A stretch of DNA of 64,000 nt from Streptomyces glaucescens (GCF_000761215.1 NZ_CP009438.1:434001-498000); one strand, 5' to 3'; shown: positions 25,442-33,905, counted from the stretch's first letter. The notes: generated by a model not told the origin, from the sequence alone. Numbers and translations: made by a program.

Positions 25442-26125
25442 TCAGGGGGCCACGGCGCGGCCGGTCTCCGGGGAGATCCTGCCGGAGCACAGCCCCTTGC
25501 TCGCCAAGGTCTGCGCGATGCGCGGAATGGCGGCGCGCGTGTTCGCGGACCACTCGTGCATGAGGATGATCTGCCCGTTGGTGAGCCGGGCGGCGGCCTG
25601 CACGATCGCGTCGGTGCTCGCGCCGTTCCAGTCCTGGGAGTCGACGTCCCAGATGATCTGGGAGAGGCCGTACTTGGCCGCCACCGACCGCACGGTCGTG
25701 CTGGTCTCGCCGTACGGCGGGCGGAACAGCCTGGGCGTGCCGCCTCCCGCGCCGGCGATGGCCTGCTGGGTCCGGGCGATCTCGGAGTCGATCTGGGACT
25801 GGCTCAGCTGGGTCAGGTGCGGGTGGGTGTAGCTGTGGTTGCCGATCCACATTCCGGCACTGGCCTGGGCCCGCACCTGCGCCGGGTTGGCGGCGGCGTA
25901 CTGGCCCTGGTTGAACATCGTGGCCCGCAGCCCGTTCTGGCGGAGGGCGGTGAGCAGGGCCGGTGTGTGGGTGCTGGACGGGCCGTCGTCGAAGGTGAGT
26001 CCGACGTAGCCGGTGCACGCGGCGGCGTGGGCGGGGGCGGCTTCGGCGCTGAGGGTGAGGGTGCTCGCCACGGCCGTCGCGGCGACGGCCAGTCTCACGG
26101 CCGGGGAGCGTGGTGTGCTGGGCAT
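25442..26125 (-). CDS. Secreted CE4 polysaccharide deacetylase (acetyl xylan esterase-like)
   Basis: A 227-residue secreted enzyme with a Sec signal (residues 1-36, ending PAHAAAC). The NodB homology domain follows in full: GLTFDDGPSSTHTP (metal Asp), GNHSYTHPHLTQLS (metal His pair), RLFRPPYGETS and QIIWDVDSQDW with a final QIILMHEW. Length and motifs match the Streptomyces lividans AxeA catalytic domain without the xylan-binding module. CE4 enzymes remove acetyl groups from xylan or chitin; the linked GH11 xylanase 100 bases upstream points to xylan. Confidence 0.85.
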   Translation of the reverse strand: MPSTPRSPAVRLAVAATAVASTLTLSAEAAPAHAAACTGYVGLTFDDGPSSTHTPALLTALRQNGLRATMFNQGQYAAANPAQVRAQASAGMWIGNHSYTHPHLTQLSQSQIDSEIARTQQAIAGAGGGTPRLFRPPYGETSTTVRSVAAKYGLSQIIWDVDSQDWNGASTDAIVQAAARLTNGQIILMHEWSANTRAAIPRIAQTLASKGLCSGRISPETGRAVAP

Positions 26126-26225
26126 GCGGGGTGGGTCCTCCTCGTCTGCGGTGTGACGTCCGCGGTGTGACCGCGGTGGGGGTGCGCCGCGGGCCGGGGC
26201 TGCCGGGCGCGGTGGTGACGGACGC

Positions 26226-26915
26226 TCAGCCGCTGACCGTGATGCTGGAGTTCCCGCTGCTCTGGTATCCCTCGGTGGCGAGGATCATGTAGTAGTTGAA
26301 GCTGCCCAGCCGCATGCCCGCGCGGGCCCACGCGTCGAAGTGGTTGCCGGTGGTGATGGTCCCGCCGGTCCTCCTCGACTGCCGGACGCTCCAGTACTGG
26401 TTGAAGGTCCTGGTGCCCTCCACCGAGGGGGCGTTGTACCGGGTCGTCTGGTAGATGTCGTACGTGCCGCCGTCGCTGGTGACCGTGCCCTTGTACGTTC
26501 CGGTCGGCCGGTAGTTGCCCCAGTTGTCGACGATGTAGTACTCGACGAGGGGGTTCGAGGTCCAGCCGTAGAGCGTCAGGTAGCCGTTGCCGGACGGCGC
26601 GAAGCTGCCCGAGTAGCTCACGGTCCTGCGTCCGCCGTTGCTCCACCCCTTGCCGCCGACCCAGTTGCCGCAGTTGGTCCAGTTGCTGCGGTAGCTGCCG
26701 CCCGACGCGAGGGTCATCGAGACCGATCCGCCGCCGTCGGTCCAGAACGAGTAGTAGTAGCCGTTGTGCATGCCGGTCTGGCTGGTGGTGAGGACCGTGT
26801 CCGCGTGGGCGGTGGCGGGCACCAGCAGGCCGGAAGCGGACGCGGCCAGCGTCAGGGCGCCGGCGCGGCCGATGAAGCCCCTGCGGCTCATCGAGGGGGC
26901 TGGGGCGTTCTCCAT
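26226..26915 (-). CDS. xlnC: GH11 endo-1,4-beta-xylanase, Tat-exported
   Basis: A 229-residue single-domain xylanase with a twin-arginine signal ([20 protein letters not shown], cleavage near ATAHA). The GH11 jelly roll has [12 protein letters not shown] with nucleophile Glu125 and [12 protein letters not shown] with acid/base Glu215, plus [10 protein letters not shown] and the thumb YNAPSVEGT. Lack of a binding module and the Tat signal match XlnC of Streptomyces rather than XlnB. It would attack xylan backbones, while the downstream CE4 deacetylase strips acetyl groups. The promoter at 27074-27172 carries CGAAA boxes as in other Streptomyces xylanase genes. Confidence 0.88.
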   Translation of the reverse strand: MENAPAPSMSRRGFIGRAGALTLAASASGLLVPATAHADTVLTTSQTGMHNGYYYSFWTDGGGSVSMTLASGGSYRSNWTNCGNWVGGKGWSNGGRRTVSYSGSFAPSGNGYLTLYGWTSNPLVEYYIVDNWGNYRPTGTYKGTVTSDGGTYDIYQTTRYNAPSVEGTRTFNQYWSVRQSRRTGGTITTGNHFDAWARAGMRLGSFNYYMILATEGYQSSGNSSITVSG

Positions 26916-27073
26916 GCTTCCTCCAGGTGAGGGCTCGTGGCAGGCCGGCCGCGTGGTGGGCCCCGCGACGCCGGACGCGTCCGGGCACGGGCGGCCATGG
27001 CGAGATGAGGGAATGTCCGCGCCGTGCGGCGCGGTGGAGCCGCCTCCGCTGTCGGGAGGCTCGGTCGCTGGAG

Positions 27074-27172
27074 AGTATGTGCCCGGCTCGGGACGGCGGT
27101 CAATGACTCTGTTTCCGAAAGTCTCCCGAAAGTTCGCCGGAGATCAACCAGTTGACCCATCGAAACATTTCG
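27074..27172 (-). promoter_or_regulatory. Xylanase promoter with CGAAA boxes
   Basis: On the minus strand TTGACC (27103-27098) and CATACT (27079-27074) are spaced by 18 bases, about 160 bases before the xylanase start. Just upstream lie two ACTTTCG copies (27122-27116 and 27133-27127) with an 11-base period, and the dyad CGAAA-TG-TTTCG at 27172-27161. Repeated CGAAA motifs are known in Streptomyces xylanase promoters, where they bind a carbon-source regulator. The exact roles here are inferred. Confidence 0.6.
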
Positions 27173-27251
27173 TGGACTGACCGAGCCGGACCCTTTCCCT
27201 AGACGCCTGCCCGGTGAGAGCCCGTCGGCATGCCGCAACGCTCGCACAGAA

Positions 27252-27268
27252 CTTCGAAACATTCGAAG
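27252..27268. promoter_or_regulatory. TTCGAA inverted repeat after the TetR gene
   Basis: CTTCGAA-ACA-TTCGAAG has perfect 7-bp arms. It lies 20-36 bases after the TetR stop and about 340 bases upstream of the xylanase start. It may end the TetR transcript or be a distal regulatory site; it contains CGAA like the xylanase boxes. Confidence 0.4.
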
Positions 27269-27287
27269 CGGAAGGGCCGGGGATCCC

Positions 27288-27836
27288 TCAGCGGCCGGTG
27301 GCGGTGATGCGGGTGACGGCCTCCAGCGTGAGCTCCCGGTCGTGCGGTTCCCGGGCGAGTGCGCGGTGCAGGATCAGGCCCTCGATCAGGGCGTCCAGCT
27401 GGCGGGCCGTGCCGGGGTCGAAGTGCCTCTCCAGGTGGCGGCGGCTGCGCGCCATCCACGTGTGGGTGAGTTCCCGGAAGGCGGGACGGCGGGCCGCCAG
27501 GGTGTAGAGCTCCTGGGTGAGGACGAGGTCGCGCCCGCTCCCCTCGGACAGCGCGTGGACGAGGTCGGCCACCGCCGCCCTGGCCTGCTCACGGTCGGCC
27601 GACGGCGCCAGGTGCGCGTCGAACAGCGCCACCATGTGGTCGGTGAAGTGACGGAACGCCTCCCGCAGCAGTTCGTCGATGCCGCCGAAGTGGTAGGTCA
27701 TCGACCCGAGCGGCACACCGGCGCGCGCGGCGATCTTGCGGTGGGAGACGCCCGCCACGCCCTCGTCCGCGATGAGGTCGAGGGTCGCGGCGATGATGCG
27801 CGCGCGGCGCCGGGGGTCGGTGTGTCCGGTGGCCAC
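27288..27836 (-). CDS. TetR-family regulator of the acetyltransferase operon
   Basis: A 182-residue regulator with an N-terminal helix-turn-helix: RIIAATLDLIADEGVAGVSH, RKIAARAGVPLGSMTYHFGG, IDELLREAF. The rest is the ligand and dimer domain with a YTLAARRPAFRELTHTW helix. It starts at GTG 27836, nine bases after the acetyltransferase stop, with no clear ribosome site, so it is probably translated by coupling. The 37-bp palindrome at 28428-28464 directly before the first gene is the obvious autoregulatory operator. Confidence 0.85.
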   Translation of the reverse strand: MATGHTDPRRRARIIAATLDLIADEGVAGVSHRKIAARAGVPLGSMTYHFGGIDELLREAFRHFTDHMVALFDAHLAPSADREQARAAVADLVHALSEGSGRDLVLTQELYTLAARRPAFRELTHTWMARSRRHLERHFDPGTARQLDALIEGLILHRALAREPHDRELTLEAVTRITATGR

Positions 27837-27845
27837 GGCGGAGGG

Positions 27846-28427
27846 TCACAGGTTCCGGACGGGCCGGGCGGGGTTGCCCAGGGCGACGACGTTCGCGGGC
27901 ACGTCCTTGGTGACGACGGCACCCGCGCCGATCACGGAGTTGTCCCCGATCGTCACGCCGGGCAGGACGATGGCGCCGCCGCCGATCCACACGTTGTCGC
28001 CGATGGTGATCGGCCGGGCGGCCTCCAGCCTGTCGCGCCGCGGCTGCGGTTCGAGGGGGTGCGTGGGGGTGAGCAACTGGACGTTGGGGCCTATCTGGCA
28101 GTCCTCGCCGATGGTGATGGCCGCGACGTCGAGGGCGGTGAGGTGGTAGTTGACGAAGGTGCGCGCGCCGATCGTGATGTTGCTGCCGTAGTCGACGTAC
28201 AGCGGCGGCCGCACGTGCGCCTCGTCACCCAGGGAGCCCAGCAGTTCGGCGAGGAGCGGCCGGGCGGCGCCGGCGTCCTCGGCGTAGGCGGCCTGGTAGC
28301 GGGCGGCCAGCCGTACGGCCTGCTGCTGCCGGCGGGCGATCTCGGGATCGTCGGCGATGTAGAGGTCGCCCGCGAGCATGCGTTCCAGGTGGGTGCGCGG
28401 ATCGTTCGCGAAGTAGTCCATCGGCAT
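27846..28427 (-). CDS. maa: Sugar O-acetyltransferase, maltose acetyltransferase-like
   Basis: A 193-residue left-handed beta-helix acyltransferase. An N-terminal helical cap (RTHLERMLAGDLYIADDPEI) marks the maltose acetyltransferase/NodL group; hexapeptide repeats follow (DYGSNITIGARTFVNYHLTA, ITIGEDCQIGPNVQLLTPTH with catalytic His, ITIGDNVWIGGGAIVLPGVT, DNSVIGAGAVVTKDVPANVV). It would acetylate a sugar with acetyl-CoA. ATG 28427 lies directly at the edge of the 37-bp palindrome; no ribosome site fits, so the mRNA is probably leaderless. ATG 28421 is an alternative. The TetR gene follows after nine bases. Confidence 0.85.
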   Translation of the reverse strand: MPMDYFANDPRTHLERMLAGDLYIADDPEIARRQQQAVRLAARYQAAYAEDAGAARPLLAELLGSLGDEAHVRPPLYVDYGSNITIGARTFVNYHLTALDVAAITIGEDCQIGPNVQLLTPTHPLEPQPRRDRLEAARPITIGDNVWIGGGAIVLPGVTIGDNSVIGAGAVVTKDVPANVVALGNPARPVRNL

Positions 28428-28464
28428 GCGTACGATCGTACATTCGGAATGTACGATCGTACGC
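28428..28464 (-). promoter_or_regulatory. 37-bp perfect palindrome at a leaderless start
   Basis: GCGTACGATCGTACATTC, one central base, and GAATGTACGATCGTACGC form a perfect 18-bp-arm palindrome; each arm itself holds the 12-bp palindrome GTACGATCGTAC. It ends exactly one base before ATG 28427. On the minus strand TACGAT lies 7 bases before that ATG, the spacing of a -10 box for a leaderless transcript. The site therefore covers promoter and start, and the TetR product of the same operon is the likely ligand. Confidence 0.75.
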
Positions 28465-28505
28465 TCCCGTGCGACCCGGGCCCGGCCCGGTGCGGGCGGG
28501 CCTCC

Positions 28506-28754
28506 TCAGTGCTGGTCGGGGTCGGCCTCGTCCGCACCGCTGCCGGTGCGGCTCGGCTGGCCACCGCCGGTGGTGCCGTATCCGCCGGGGACTCCGGGGA
28601 CGCTGTCCGCGTCCGCCTCCTCACGGCTGATGTGACGGACCGCCCGGACGTTGGGCCGGCGTTCGTCGTACGGGTAGCTGAACGGCTCGCTCCCGGCGCG
28701 CTCCTCCTCCGCCTGGCGGATTTCCGATTCGTGCTTCTTGTCAGGTTTCGTCAT
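28506..28754 (-). CDS. Small hydrophilic protein of unknown function
   Basis: An 82-residue charged protein (MTKPDKKHESEIRQAEEERA, then GSEPFSYPYDERRPNVRAVR, then a Gly/Ser/Asp-rich tail). It has no signal, membrane segment or known domain. The first ~45 residues look conserved in character (an acidic helix, then SYPYDERRP), while the tail is low complexity. ATG 28754 is chosen by codon use; the ribosome site is weak. The long frame that extends upstream through 31007 is a shadow of other genes. Confidence 0.55.
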   Translation of the reverse strand: MTKPDKKHESEIRQAEEERAGSEPFSYPYDERRPNVRAVRHISREEADADSVPGVPGGYGTTGGGQPSRTGSGADEADPDQH

Positions 28755-28801
28755 GTGCTGCGAGTAACCCGTCGGCCCGCCGGTATGCGGGGCCCGGCGC
28801 C

Positions 28802-29782
28802 TCAGGGCAGGGTGGCCGCGGGGGGCCGGGAGCGGAAGGTGCGCCGGTAGGTGTCCGGGGGGACGCCGACCGTGCGGCTGAAATGGCGGCGCAGCGTGGT
28901 GGCGGTGCCCATGCCGGTGGCCGCCGCGATGGACTCGACACTGTCGTCGGTGGTCTCCAGCAGTTCCTGGGCGTGGCGGATGCGCTGGGTGAGGAGCCAC
29001 TGCAGGGGGGTGGTGCCGGTCACCGCCCGGAAGTGACGGCCCAGGTGGCGCGAGCTCATCCCGGCCCGGCGGGCCAGGTCCTCCACGGTCAGCGGCTGGT
29101 CGAGGCGCTCCATCACCCAGGGGAACAGCGCGGAGAGCGGATGGTTGCCGGGCGCGGGCACCGGGGTGGTGACGTACTGGGCCTGACCGCCGTCGCGGTG
29201 CGGCGGCACGACCAGGCGGCGGGCGAGGGCGTTGGCGACCGACGAGCCGTGGTCGAGACGGACGAGGTGCAGGCACAGATCCATGGCGGCGGCCTTGCCG
29301 GCCGAGGTGAGCACGCTGCCGTTGTCCACGTACAGGACGTCCGGGTCCACCCGCACCCGGGGGTGGCGGGCGGCCAGGACCTCGGTGTGCGCCCAGTGTG
29401 TCGTCGCGCGCATCCCGTCCAGCAGGCCGGCGGCGGCCAGCACGAACGCGCCGGTGCACAGGGAGACCACCCGGGCGCCCGCCTCGTGGGCGGCGCGCAC
29501 CGCGTCGACCAGGTCCCCGGGCGGGTCCTCGTCGACGTCGGCCCAGCCCGGCACGATCACGGTGCCGGCGCGGGCCAGCCGGTCGAGGCCGTGGTCGGGT
29601 TCCAGCCGGAAGCGGCCGACCCGCACGGCGGCCGGCCCGCAGACCGTGAACTCGTACCAGGGGTCGGCCCCGCCCACCGGGGCGCCGCCGAACACCTCGT
29701 GGGCCAGGGACAGCTCGAAGTGCAGCATCCCGTCGGTGACGGCCATCGCGACAGTTCTCACGTCCGGAATTGTACGGGTCAT
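28802..29782 (-). CDS. GlxA-family regulator, second copy
   Basis: A 326-residue DJ-1/PfpI-AraC regulator. The DJ-1 part has TDGMLHFELSLAHEVFGG, VIVPGWADVDEDP and SLCTGAFVLAAAGLLDG; the AraC part has VEDLARRAGMSSRHLGRHF and ESIAAATGMGTATTLRRHF. The layout matches the copies at 21878 and 39111. ATG 29782 is taken because GGAAC lies just upstream and the DJ-1 domain starts soon after; a longer frame to 29881 would overlap the divergent gene. The saccharopine-dehydrogenase-fold gene starts 97 bases away in the other direction and is the likely target. Confidence 0.82.
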   Translation of the reverse strand: MTRTIPDVRTVAMAVTDGMLHFELSLAHEVFGGAPVGGADPWYEFTVCGPAAVRVGRFRLEPDHGLDRLARAGTVIVPGWADVDEDPPGDLVDAVRAAHEAGARVVSLCTGAFVLAAAGLLDGMRATTHWAHTEVLAARHPRVRVDPDVLYVDNGSVLTSAGKAAAMDLCLHLVRLDHGSSVANALARRLVVPPHRDGGQAQYVTTPVPAPGNHPLSALFPWVMERLDQPLTVEDLARRAGMSSRHLGRHFRAVTGTTPLQWLLTQRIRHAQELLETTDDSVESIAAATGMGTATTLRRHFSRTVGVPPDTYRRTFRSRPPAATLP

Positions 29783-29879
29783 GGCGTTCCGGACACTCGT
29801 GGCGGAGTGCGTTCCCTCGTGAGGATGTCCACGACAGACGGCAGCGGGCCTGCCGGTCGTTCCAGCACAGGAGAAAGCC

Positions 29880-30941
29880 ATGGGTCAGGGACACGAGGTC
29901 GTGGTGTTCGGCGCGTACGGGCACACCGGGCGCTTCGTCGTGAGGGAGCTGCGCGAGCGCGGTTTCGTTCCGGTTCTCTCCGGGCGGGACGCCGGCAGGC
30001 TGACGGACCTCGCCTCGTCCGTGCCCGGACCCGCCCCGCGCCCGGCGTCCGTCGACGATCCGGCCTCGCTCGACCGCGCGCTGGCGGGCACCGCGGCCGT
30101 CGTGAACTGCGCCGGGCCCTTCGCCGCGACGGCCGGCCCCGTGATCGAGGCGGCACTGCGCGCCGGCATCCCGTACGTCGACGTGGCGGCCGAACTGGAG
30201 GCGATCGTCGACACGTTCACCCGCTTCACGGACCGCGCCCGCGCCGCGGGGGCGGTGATCGTCCCCGCCATGGCCTTCTACGGCGGTCTCGGCGACCTGC
30301 TCGTCACCGCCGCGATGGGCGACTGGACGGAGGCCGACGAGGCGCACATCGCGTACGCGCTGAGCAGCTGGCACCCCACCGCCGGGACGCGTGCCTCGGG
30401 CGCGGTCTCGCGGCAGCGGCGGGACGGCCGGCGCCTGCGCTACGCCGACGGGCGGCTGGAGTACCGCCGGGACGCGCCCCCCACCGTGCAGTGGTCGTTC
30501 CCGGAGCCGATGGGCCCGCGGACCGTCATCGGCGAGTTCACCATGGCCGACGTCATCACCGTTCCCCGCCACCTGTCCGTCCCGGACGTGCGCTCCTACA
30601 TGACGGTCGAGGCGGCCAGGCAGGTGACGGACCCGGACACCCCGCCGCCGTCCGCCGCCGACGAACAGGGCCGGTCCGACCAGACCTTCCTCGTCGACGT
30701 GCTCGTCCGGTCGGGCGGCAGTGAACGGCGCGCCGTGGCCGGGGGGCGCGACATCTACGCCGTGACCGCGCCGCTCGTGGGGGAAGCGGTGGACCGCGTC
30801 CTCTCGGGACGCACCAGGACGACCGGGGTCGCCGCGGCCGGTGCGATGTTCGACGCCCCGGACTTCCTTCGGGCGCTCTCCTCGCACGTCTCCTTCGAGC
30901 TGCGGCCGGCCCGTCGGCGGGCGCAGGCCGCGGACCGGTGA
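29880..30941 (+). CDS. Saccharopine dehydrogenase-like NAD(P)-binding protein
   Basis: A 353-residue enzyme with an N-terminal Rossmann fold: EVVVFGAYGHTGRFVVREL, LSGRDAGRLTDLA, AVVNCAGPFAATAGPVIEAA, then GIPYVDVAAELEAIV. This is the trans-acting enoyl reductase/saccharopine dehydrogenase-like group, whose members reduce or oxidise diverse carbonyl substrates. The C-terminal catalytic part lacks features that would identify the substrate. AGGAGAAAG lies directly before ATG 29880. It is divergent from the second GlxA-type gene; the intergenic gap holds CACTC-GTGGCG-GAGTG, a small dyad. Confidence 0.8.
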   Translation: MGQGHEVVVFGAYGHTGRFVVRELRERGFVPVLSGRDAGRLTDLASSVPGPAPRPASVDDPASLDRALAGTAAVVNCAGPFAATAGPVIEAALRAGIPYVDVAAELEAIVDTFTRFTDRARAAGAVIVPAMAFYGGLGDLLVTAAMGDWTEADEAHIAYALSSWHPTAGTRASGAVSRQRRDGRRLRYADGRLEYRRDAPPTVQWSFPEPMGPRTVIGEFTMADVITVPRHLSVPDVRSYMTVEAARQVTDPDTPPPSAADEQGRSDQTFLVDVLVRSGGSERRAVAGGRDIYAVTAPLVGEAVDRVLSGRTRTTGVAAAGAMFDAPDFLRALSSHVSFELRPARRRAQAADR

Positions 30942-31024
30942 TCCCCTGCCCCGCCCGCCCTCCGGGCGTAGGATGATCACTTTCCGATCAGCGCCGGCTC
31001 CGGCCACCCGCCCGAAAGGTCACC

Positions 31025-31585
31025 ATGTACGCGATATCCCTCGGCGACGACGGTGCCGAGCTGCGCCCTCTCGAACCGTGGCGGGCGGAGGAGTTCCTGG
31101 CGCACGTGGACCGGGGGCGGGAGTTCATCGGGCGGTTCATCGCCCTGCCGGACGCGGCGGAGGACCTGCCGGCGGCCCGCTCCTTCCTCCAGTCGTACGC
31201 GGAGAAGACGGCGAGCGACACCGGGCGGATCCTCGGCATCTGGGCGGACGGCGAGCTGGTCGGTGGAGTGCTGCTGCGCACGATGGACGTCGGGCAGGGC
31301 ACCGCCGAGGCGGGCTGCTGGCTCGAACCGTCCGCGGTGGGCCGGGGCCTGGTGAGCCGGGCCGTGCGCGTCCTCATCGACTGGGCCGTCGAGGAGCGGG
31401 GCATCCACCGGGTCGAATGGCAGGTCTCCTCGGCGAACGACGCCAGCATCGCCGTGGCCCGGAGGCTCGGGATGACCCGTGACGGCGTCCTGCGGCAGAG
31501 CTACCTGTACCGGGGGCAGCGGCACGACATCGAGGTCTGGTCGGTCCTCGCCCCGGAGTGGCGGGCGGCGCGGCGGGCGTCCTGA
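31025..31585 (+). CDS. RimJ/RimL-type GNAT acetyltransferase
   Basis: A 186-residue GNAT of the ribosomal-protein acetyltransferase group. It starts LRPLEPWRAEEFLAHVDRGR in character, has LGIWADGELVGGVLLRTMD, the acetyl-CoA loop EPSAVGRGLVSRAVRVLIDW, and VEWQVSSANDASIAVARRLG, then MTRDGVLRQSYLYRGQRHDI, all typical of RimJ/RimL. It would acetylate an amino group of a protein or antibiotic. It converges with the MpaB-family gene, 19 bases apart. Confidence 0.85.
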   Translation: MYAISLGDDGAELRPLEPWRAEEFLAHVDRGREFIGRFIALPDAAEDLPAARSFLQSYAEKTASDTGRILGIWADGELVGGVLLRTMDVGQGTAEAGCWLEPSAVGRGLVSRAVRVLIDWAVEERGIHRVEWQVSSANDASIAVARRLGMTRDGVLRQSYLYRGQRHDIEVWSVLAPEWRAARRAS

Positions 31586-31604
31586 CGGAGCCGGCCGCGC
31601 CGGG

Positions 31605-32489
31605 TCAGGCGCGGCCTCCGTGCGCCCGCTCCCGGGGTGCGGTCATCGCCCACCGGATGCCGGCGGTCACCGCCGTGCCGAGCGGGCGCACGCACAGGTC
31701 CTCGGCGACCGGCAGCCGGGGCAGCCACAGCTCGCGGGCGGCCCACTCCGGCAGGAGCGAGACGGCGGACGCGGCGACGGCCGCGTAGGGCATCCGGGCG
31801 AGGAGCGGGACGGGCGGGCGCAGCAGCAGGTAGCGCGCCGTGCTGCGTGCCTCGGGGGTCGCCCGCAGCTCGCCGCGGTAGGCGGCCAGCCGTTCGGCGA
31901 GTGCGGCGCGGTCGGCCGGCGGGTCGGGTACGCCGAGCGCGGTGGCGACGCGGGCCATGTCGGCGACGTACCCGTCGCAGCCGGCGTCGTCGAGGGGGTG
32001 GGCGCCGTGGCGCTGGTGGGCGCGGAGGAAGCTGTCGACCTCCGCGACGTGCACCCAGCAGAGCAGGTGCGGATCGGACGCGGAGTAGGCGAGGCCGTCG
32101 GCGGTGGTGCCGCGGACCCGCTCGTGGACGGCGCGGACCCGGTCGCAGGCCTCCTGGGCCGCGGCGGCGGGGCCGTAGGTGGTGACGGCCAGGAAGGTGC
32201 TGGTCCGCTGGAGCCGGCCCCAGGGGTCGCCGCGGAAGCCCGAGTGCGCGGCCACGGCGGCCATGGCGAGCGGGTGCAGCGACTGGAGCAGCAGCGCGGA
32301 CAGGCCGCCTATGAACATCGAGGCGTCACCGTGCACCCTGCGGACGGGCCGGTCGGGGCCGAACCAGCGGGGGCCGGGTGTGCCATGGATGAGGGCGCGG
32401 TTCTCGGCGCCGTCCGGCCCGGCGACACGGGAGAAGATCGCCTCGCCCACCCGGTCGCGCAGGGGGGCGAGGTCGGGCCGGAGTCTCAT
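31605..32489 (-). CDS. MpaB-family (DUF2236) oxygenase
   Basis: A 294-residue soluble protein with the oxygenase MpaB pattern: HGDASMFIGGLSALLLQSLH, PLAMAAVAAHSGFRGDPWGR, LQRTSTFLAVTTYG, and CWVHVAEVDSFLRAHQRHG with conserved His residues near 130-170. The family includes latex-clearing protein and MpaB', which use heme b or a dinuclear site for oxidative C-C cleavage. ATG 32489 gives a start at MRLRPDLAPLRDRVG; no signal peptide is present. The substrate is not known. Confidence 0.75.
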   Translation of the reverse strand: MRLRPDLAPLRDRVGEAIFSRVAGPDGAENRALIHGTPGPRWFGPDRPVRRVHGDASMFIGGLSALLLQSLHPLAMAAVAAHSGFRGDPWGRLQRTSTFLAVTTYGPAAAAQEACDRVRAVHERVRGTTADGLAYSASDPHLLCWVHVAEVDSFLRAHQRHGAHPLDDAGCDGYVADMARVATALGVPDPPADRAALAERLAAYRGELRATPEARSTARYLLLRPPVPLLARMPYAAVAASAVSLLPEWAARELWLPRLPVAEDLCVRPLGTAVTAGIRWAMTAPRERAHGGRA

Positions 32490-32654
32490 CGGGCCGCCTC
32501 CTCGGGTCTGCCGCCACCGGGTCGGTCCGGCGCGTCCCCGAACCTTTGTCCGGCACGGACGCCGCCCAAACCGGGCTTGCGGCGTGTCCGCCTACAGTGG
32601 AACAAGTGCCCCACGCCGGGCCTTCCCGCGCCCGGGCGCCGACCGCGCACCACC

Positions 32655-32720
32655 GGCACCGATGGCACCACCGGCACCACTGGCACCACCCAGGCAGCAG
32701 CCCGCACCACTCGCACCACC
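32655..32720 (+). repeat. 9-bp GGCACCACY tandem repeat
   Basis: Four units of GGCACCNNN (32655-32690) and two CGCACCACY units (32703-32720) precede the SPL-family gene by 16-81 bases. They are in frame with its ATG and would encode a GTT/RTT-rich stretch if translation began upstream, but no good start codon with a ribosome site was found there. The region is therefore taken as 5' leader. Confidence 0.5.
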
Positions 32721-32735
32721 GCACCGGAGCCCGTC

Positions 32736-33905
32736 ATGTCCCACCCGTCCACCGTCCCGGACGACGACTCCGGCGCCCTCTTCGGCCTCGACGCGCTCGC
32801 GCCCGCCCCGGCCGGGCAGCGCCCGTCGTTCCGGGACTCCCCCACGGCCCGCCGGCTGCTGGACGTGCGCGAGATCCACGCCGAGCCCGCGGCGGCCGCC
32901 TCCCCGCGCGGCCGGCAGATCATCGCCCGGTTCCCCGGCGCCAGGGTGATCCCCGTGGACTCGCACTGGCGCATCCCCGGACTGCACGGCAACGAGGGCA
33001 ACGTCGAGCGCTGGGTCCGCGTCAAGGGGGAGACGCTGGTCCTCGGCGAACGGAAGAACCTCACCACCCGCCCCAACGGCCGGTCCGCCGACTGGATCGC
33101 CCCCGGGCCGTCCAACGGCTGCGCCATGGCCTGCGCCTACTGCTACGTGCCCCGCCGCAAGGGGTACGCCAACCCCGTCACCGTCTTCACCAACATCGAG
33201 CGGATCATCGCCCACCTCGCCCGGCACGTGGCACGGCAGGGACCCAAGACGGAGCCGAACCAGTGCGACGCCCGGTCGTGGGTGTACGACATCGGCGAGA
33301 ACGGCGACTGCTCGGTGGACGCCCTGATCAGCGACAACACCGCCGATCTCGTACGCGCCTTCCGGCAGTGGCCGACCGCCAAGGCGTCGTTCGCCACCAA
33401 GTTCGTCAACCCCGACCTGCTCGCCCTGGAGCCGCGGGGCCGCACCCGGATCCGCTTCTCGGTGATGCCCGGGGACGACTCCCGGCTGCTGGACGTACGG
33501 ACCACTCCCGTCGCCGAGCGCATCCGCGCCGCCGCGGACTTCCTGGACGCCGGGTACGAGGTGCACTTCAACCTCTCCCCCGTGGTCGTCCGGCCCGGCT
33601 GGCAGGACGCCTGGGCGGAGCTGCTGAAGCAGCTCGACGACGAGCTGCCGCAGCGGGTGAAGCGGCAGGCCGCCGCCGAGGTGATCATGCTGACGCACAA
33701 CCGGGACCTGCACGAGGTCAACCTCGGCTGGCACCCCCGCGCCGAGGACGTCCTGTGGCGACCGGACATCCAGCAGGCCAAGCGCTCCGAGAACGGCGCG
33801 CTGAACGTGCGCTACCGCAACGGCGTCAAGGCGCGGGCCGTGGACGACCTCCGCGCCCTGATCGGCCGCCACGCGCCCTGGCTGGACGTCCGCTACGCCT
33901 TCTGA
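32736..33905 (+). CDS. Spore photoproduct lyase-family radical SAM protein (Rv2578c-like)
   Basis: A 389-residue radical SAM enzyme. PGPSNGCAMACAYCYVPRRK gives the iron-sulfur cysteines Cys129, Cys133 and Cys136, spaced C-x3-C-x2-C. Downstream, YDIGENGDCSVDAL, ASFATKFVNPDLLALEPRGR and RIRFSVMPGDDSRLLDVRT match the SplB-like group present in actinobacteria without true endospores. The activity there is unproven: direct reversal of a pyrimidine lesion is possible but other radical chemistry is not excluded. GGAG is placed before ATG 32736. The 3' end overlaps the convergent pyrimidine-dimer glycosylase-family gene by 13 bases. Confidence 0.82.
   Translation: MSHPSTVPDDDSGALFGLDALAPAPAGQRPSFRDSPTARRLLDVREIHAEPAAAASPRGRQIIARFPGARVIPVDSHWRIPGLHGNEGNVERWVRVKGETLVLGERKNLTTRPNGRSADWIAPGPSNGCAMACAYCYVPRRKGYANPVTVFTNIERIIAHLARHVARQGPKTEPNQCDARSWVYDIGENGDCSVDALISDNTADLVRAFRQWPTAKASFATKFVNPDLLALEPRGRTRIRFSVMPGDDSRLLDVRTTPVAERIRAAADFLDAGYEVHFNLSPVVVRPGWQDAWAELLKQLDDELPQRVKRQAAAEVIMLTHNRDLHEVNLGWHPRAEDVLWRPDIQQAKRSENGALNVRYRNGVKARAVDDLRALIGRHAPWLDVRYAF

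Noticed and set aside
28506..31007. 833-codon minus-strand frame
   Set aside because: Only its last 82 codons look coding. The rest is antisense or out of frame to the GlxA and saccharopine dehydrogenase-like genes.
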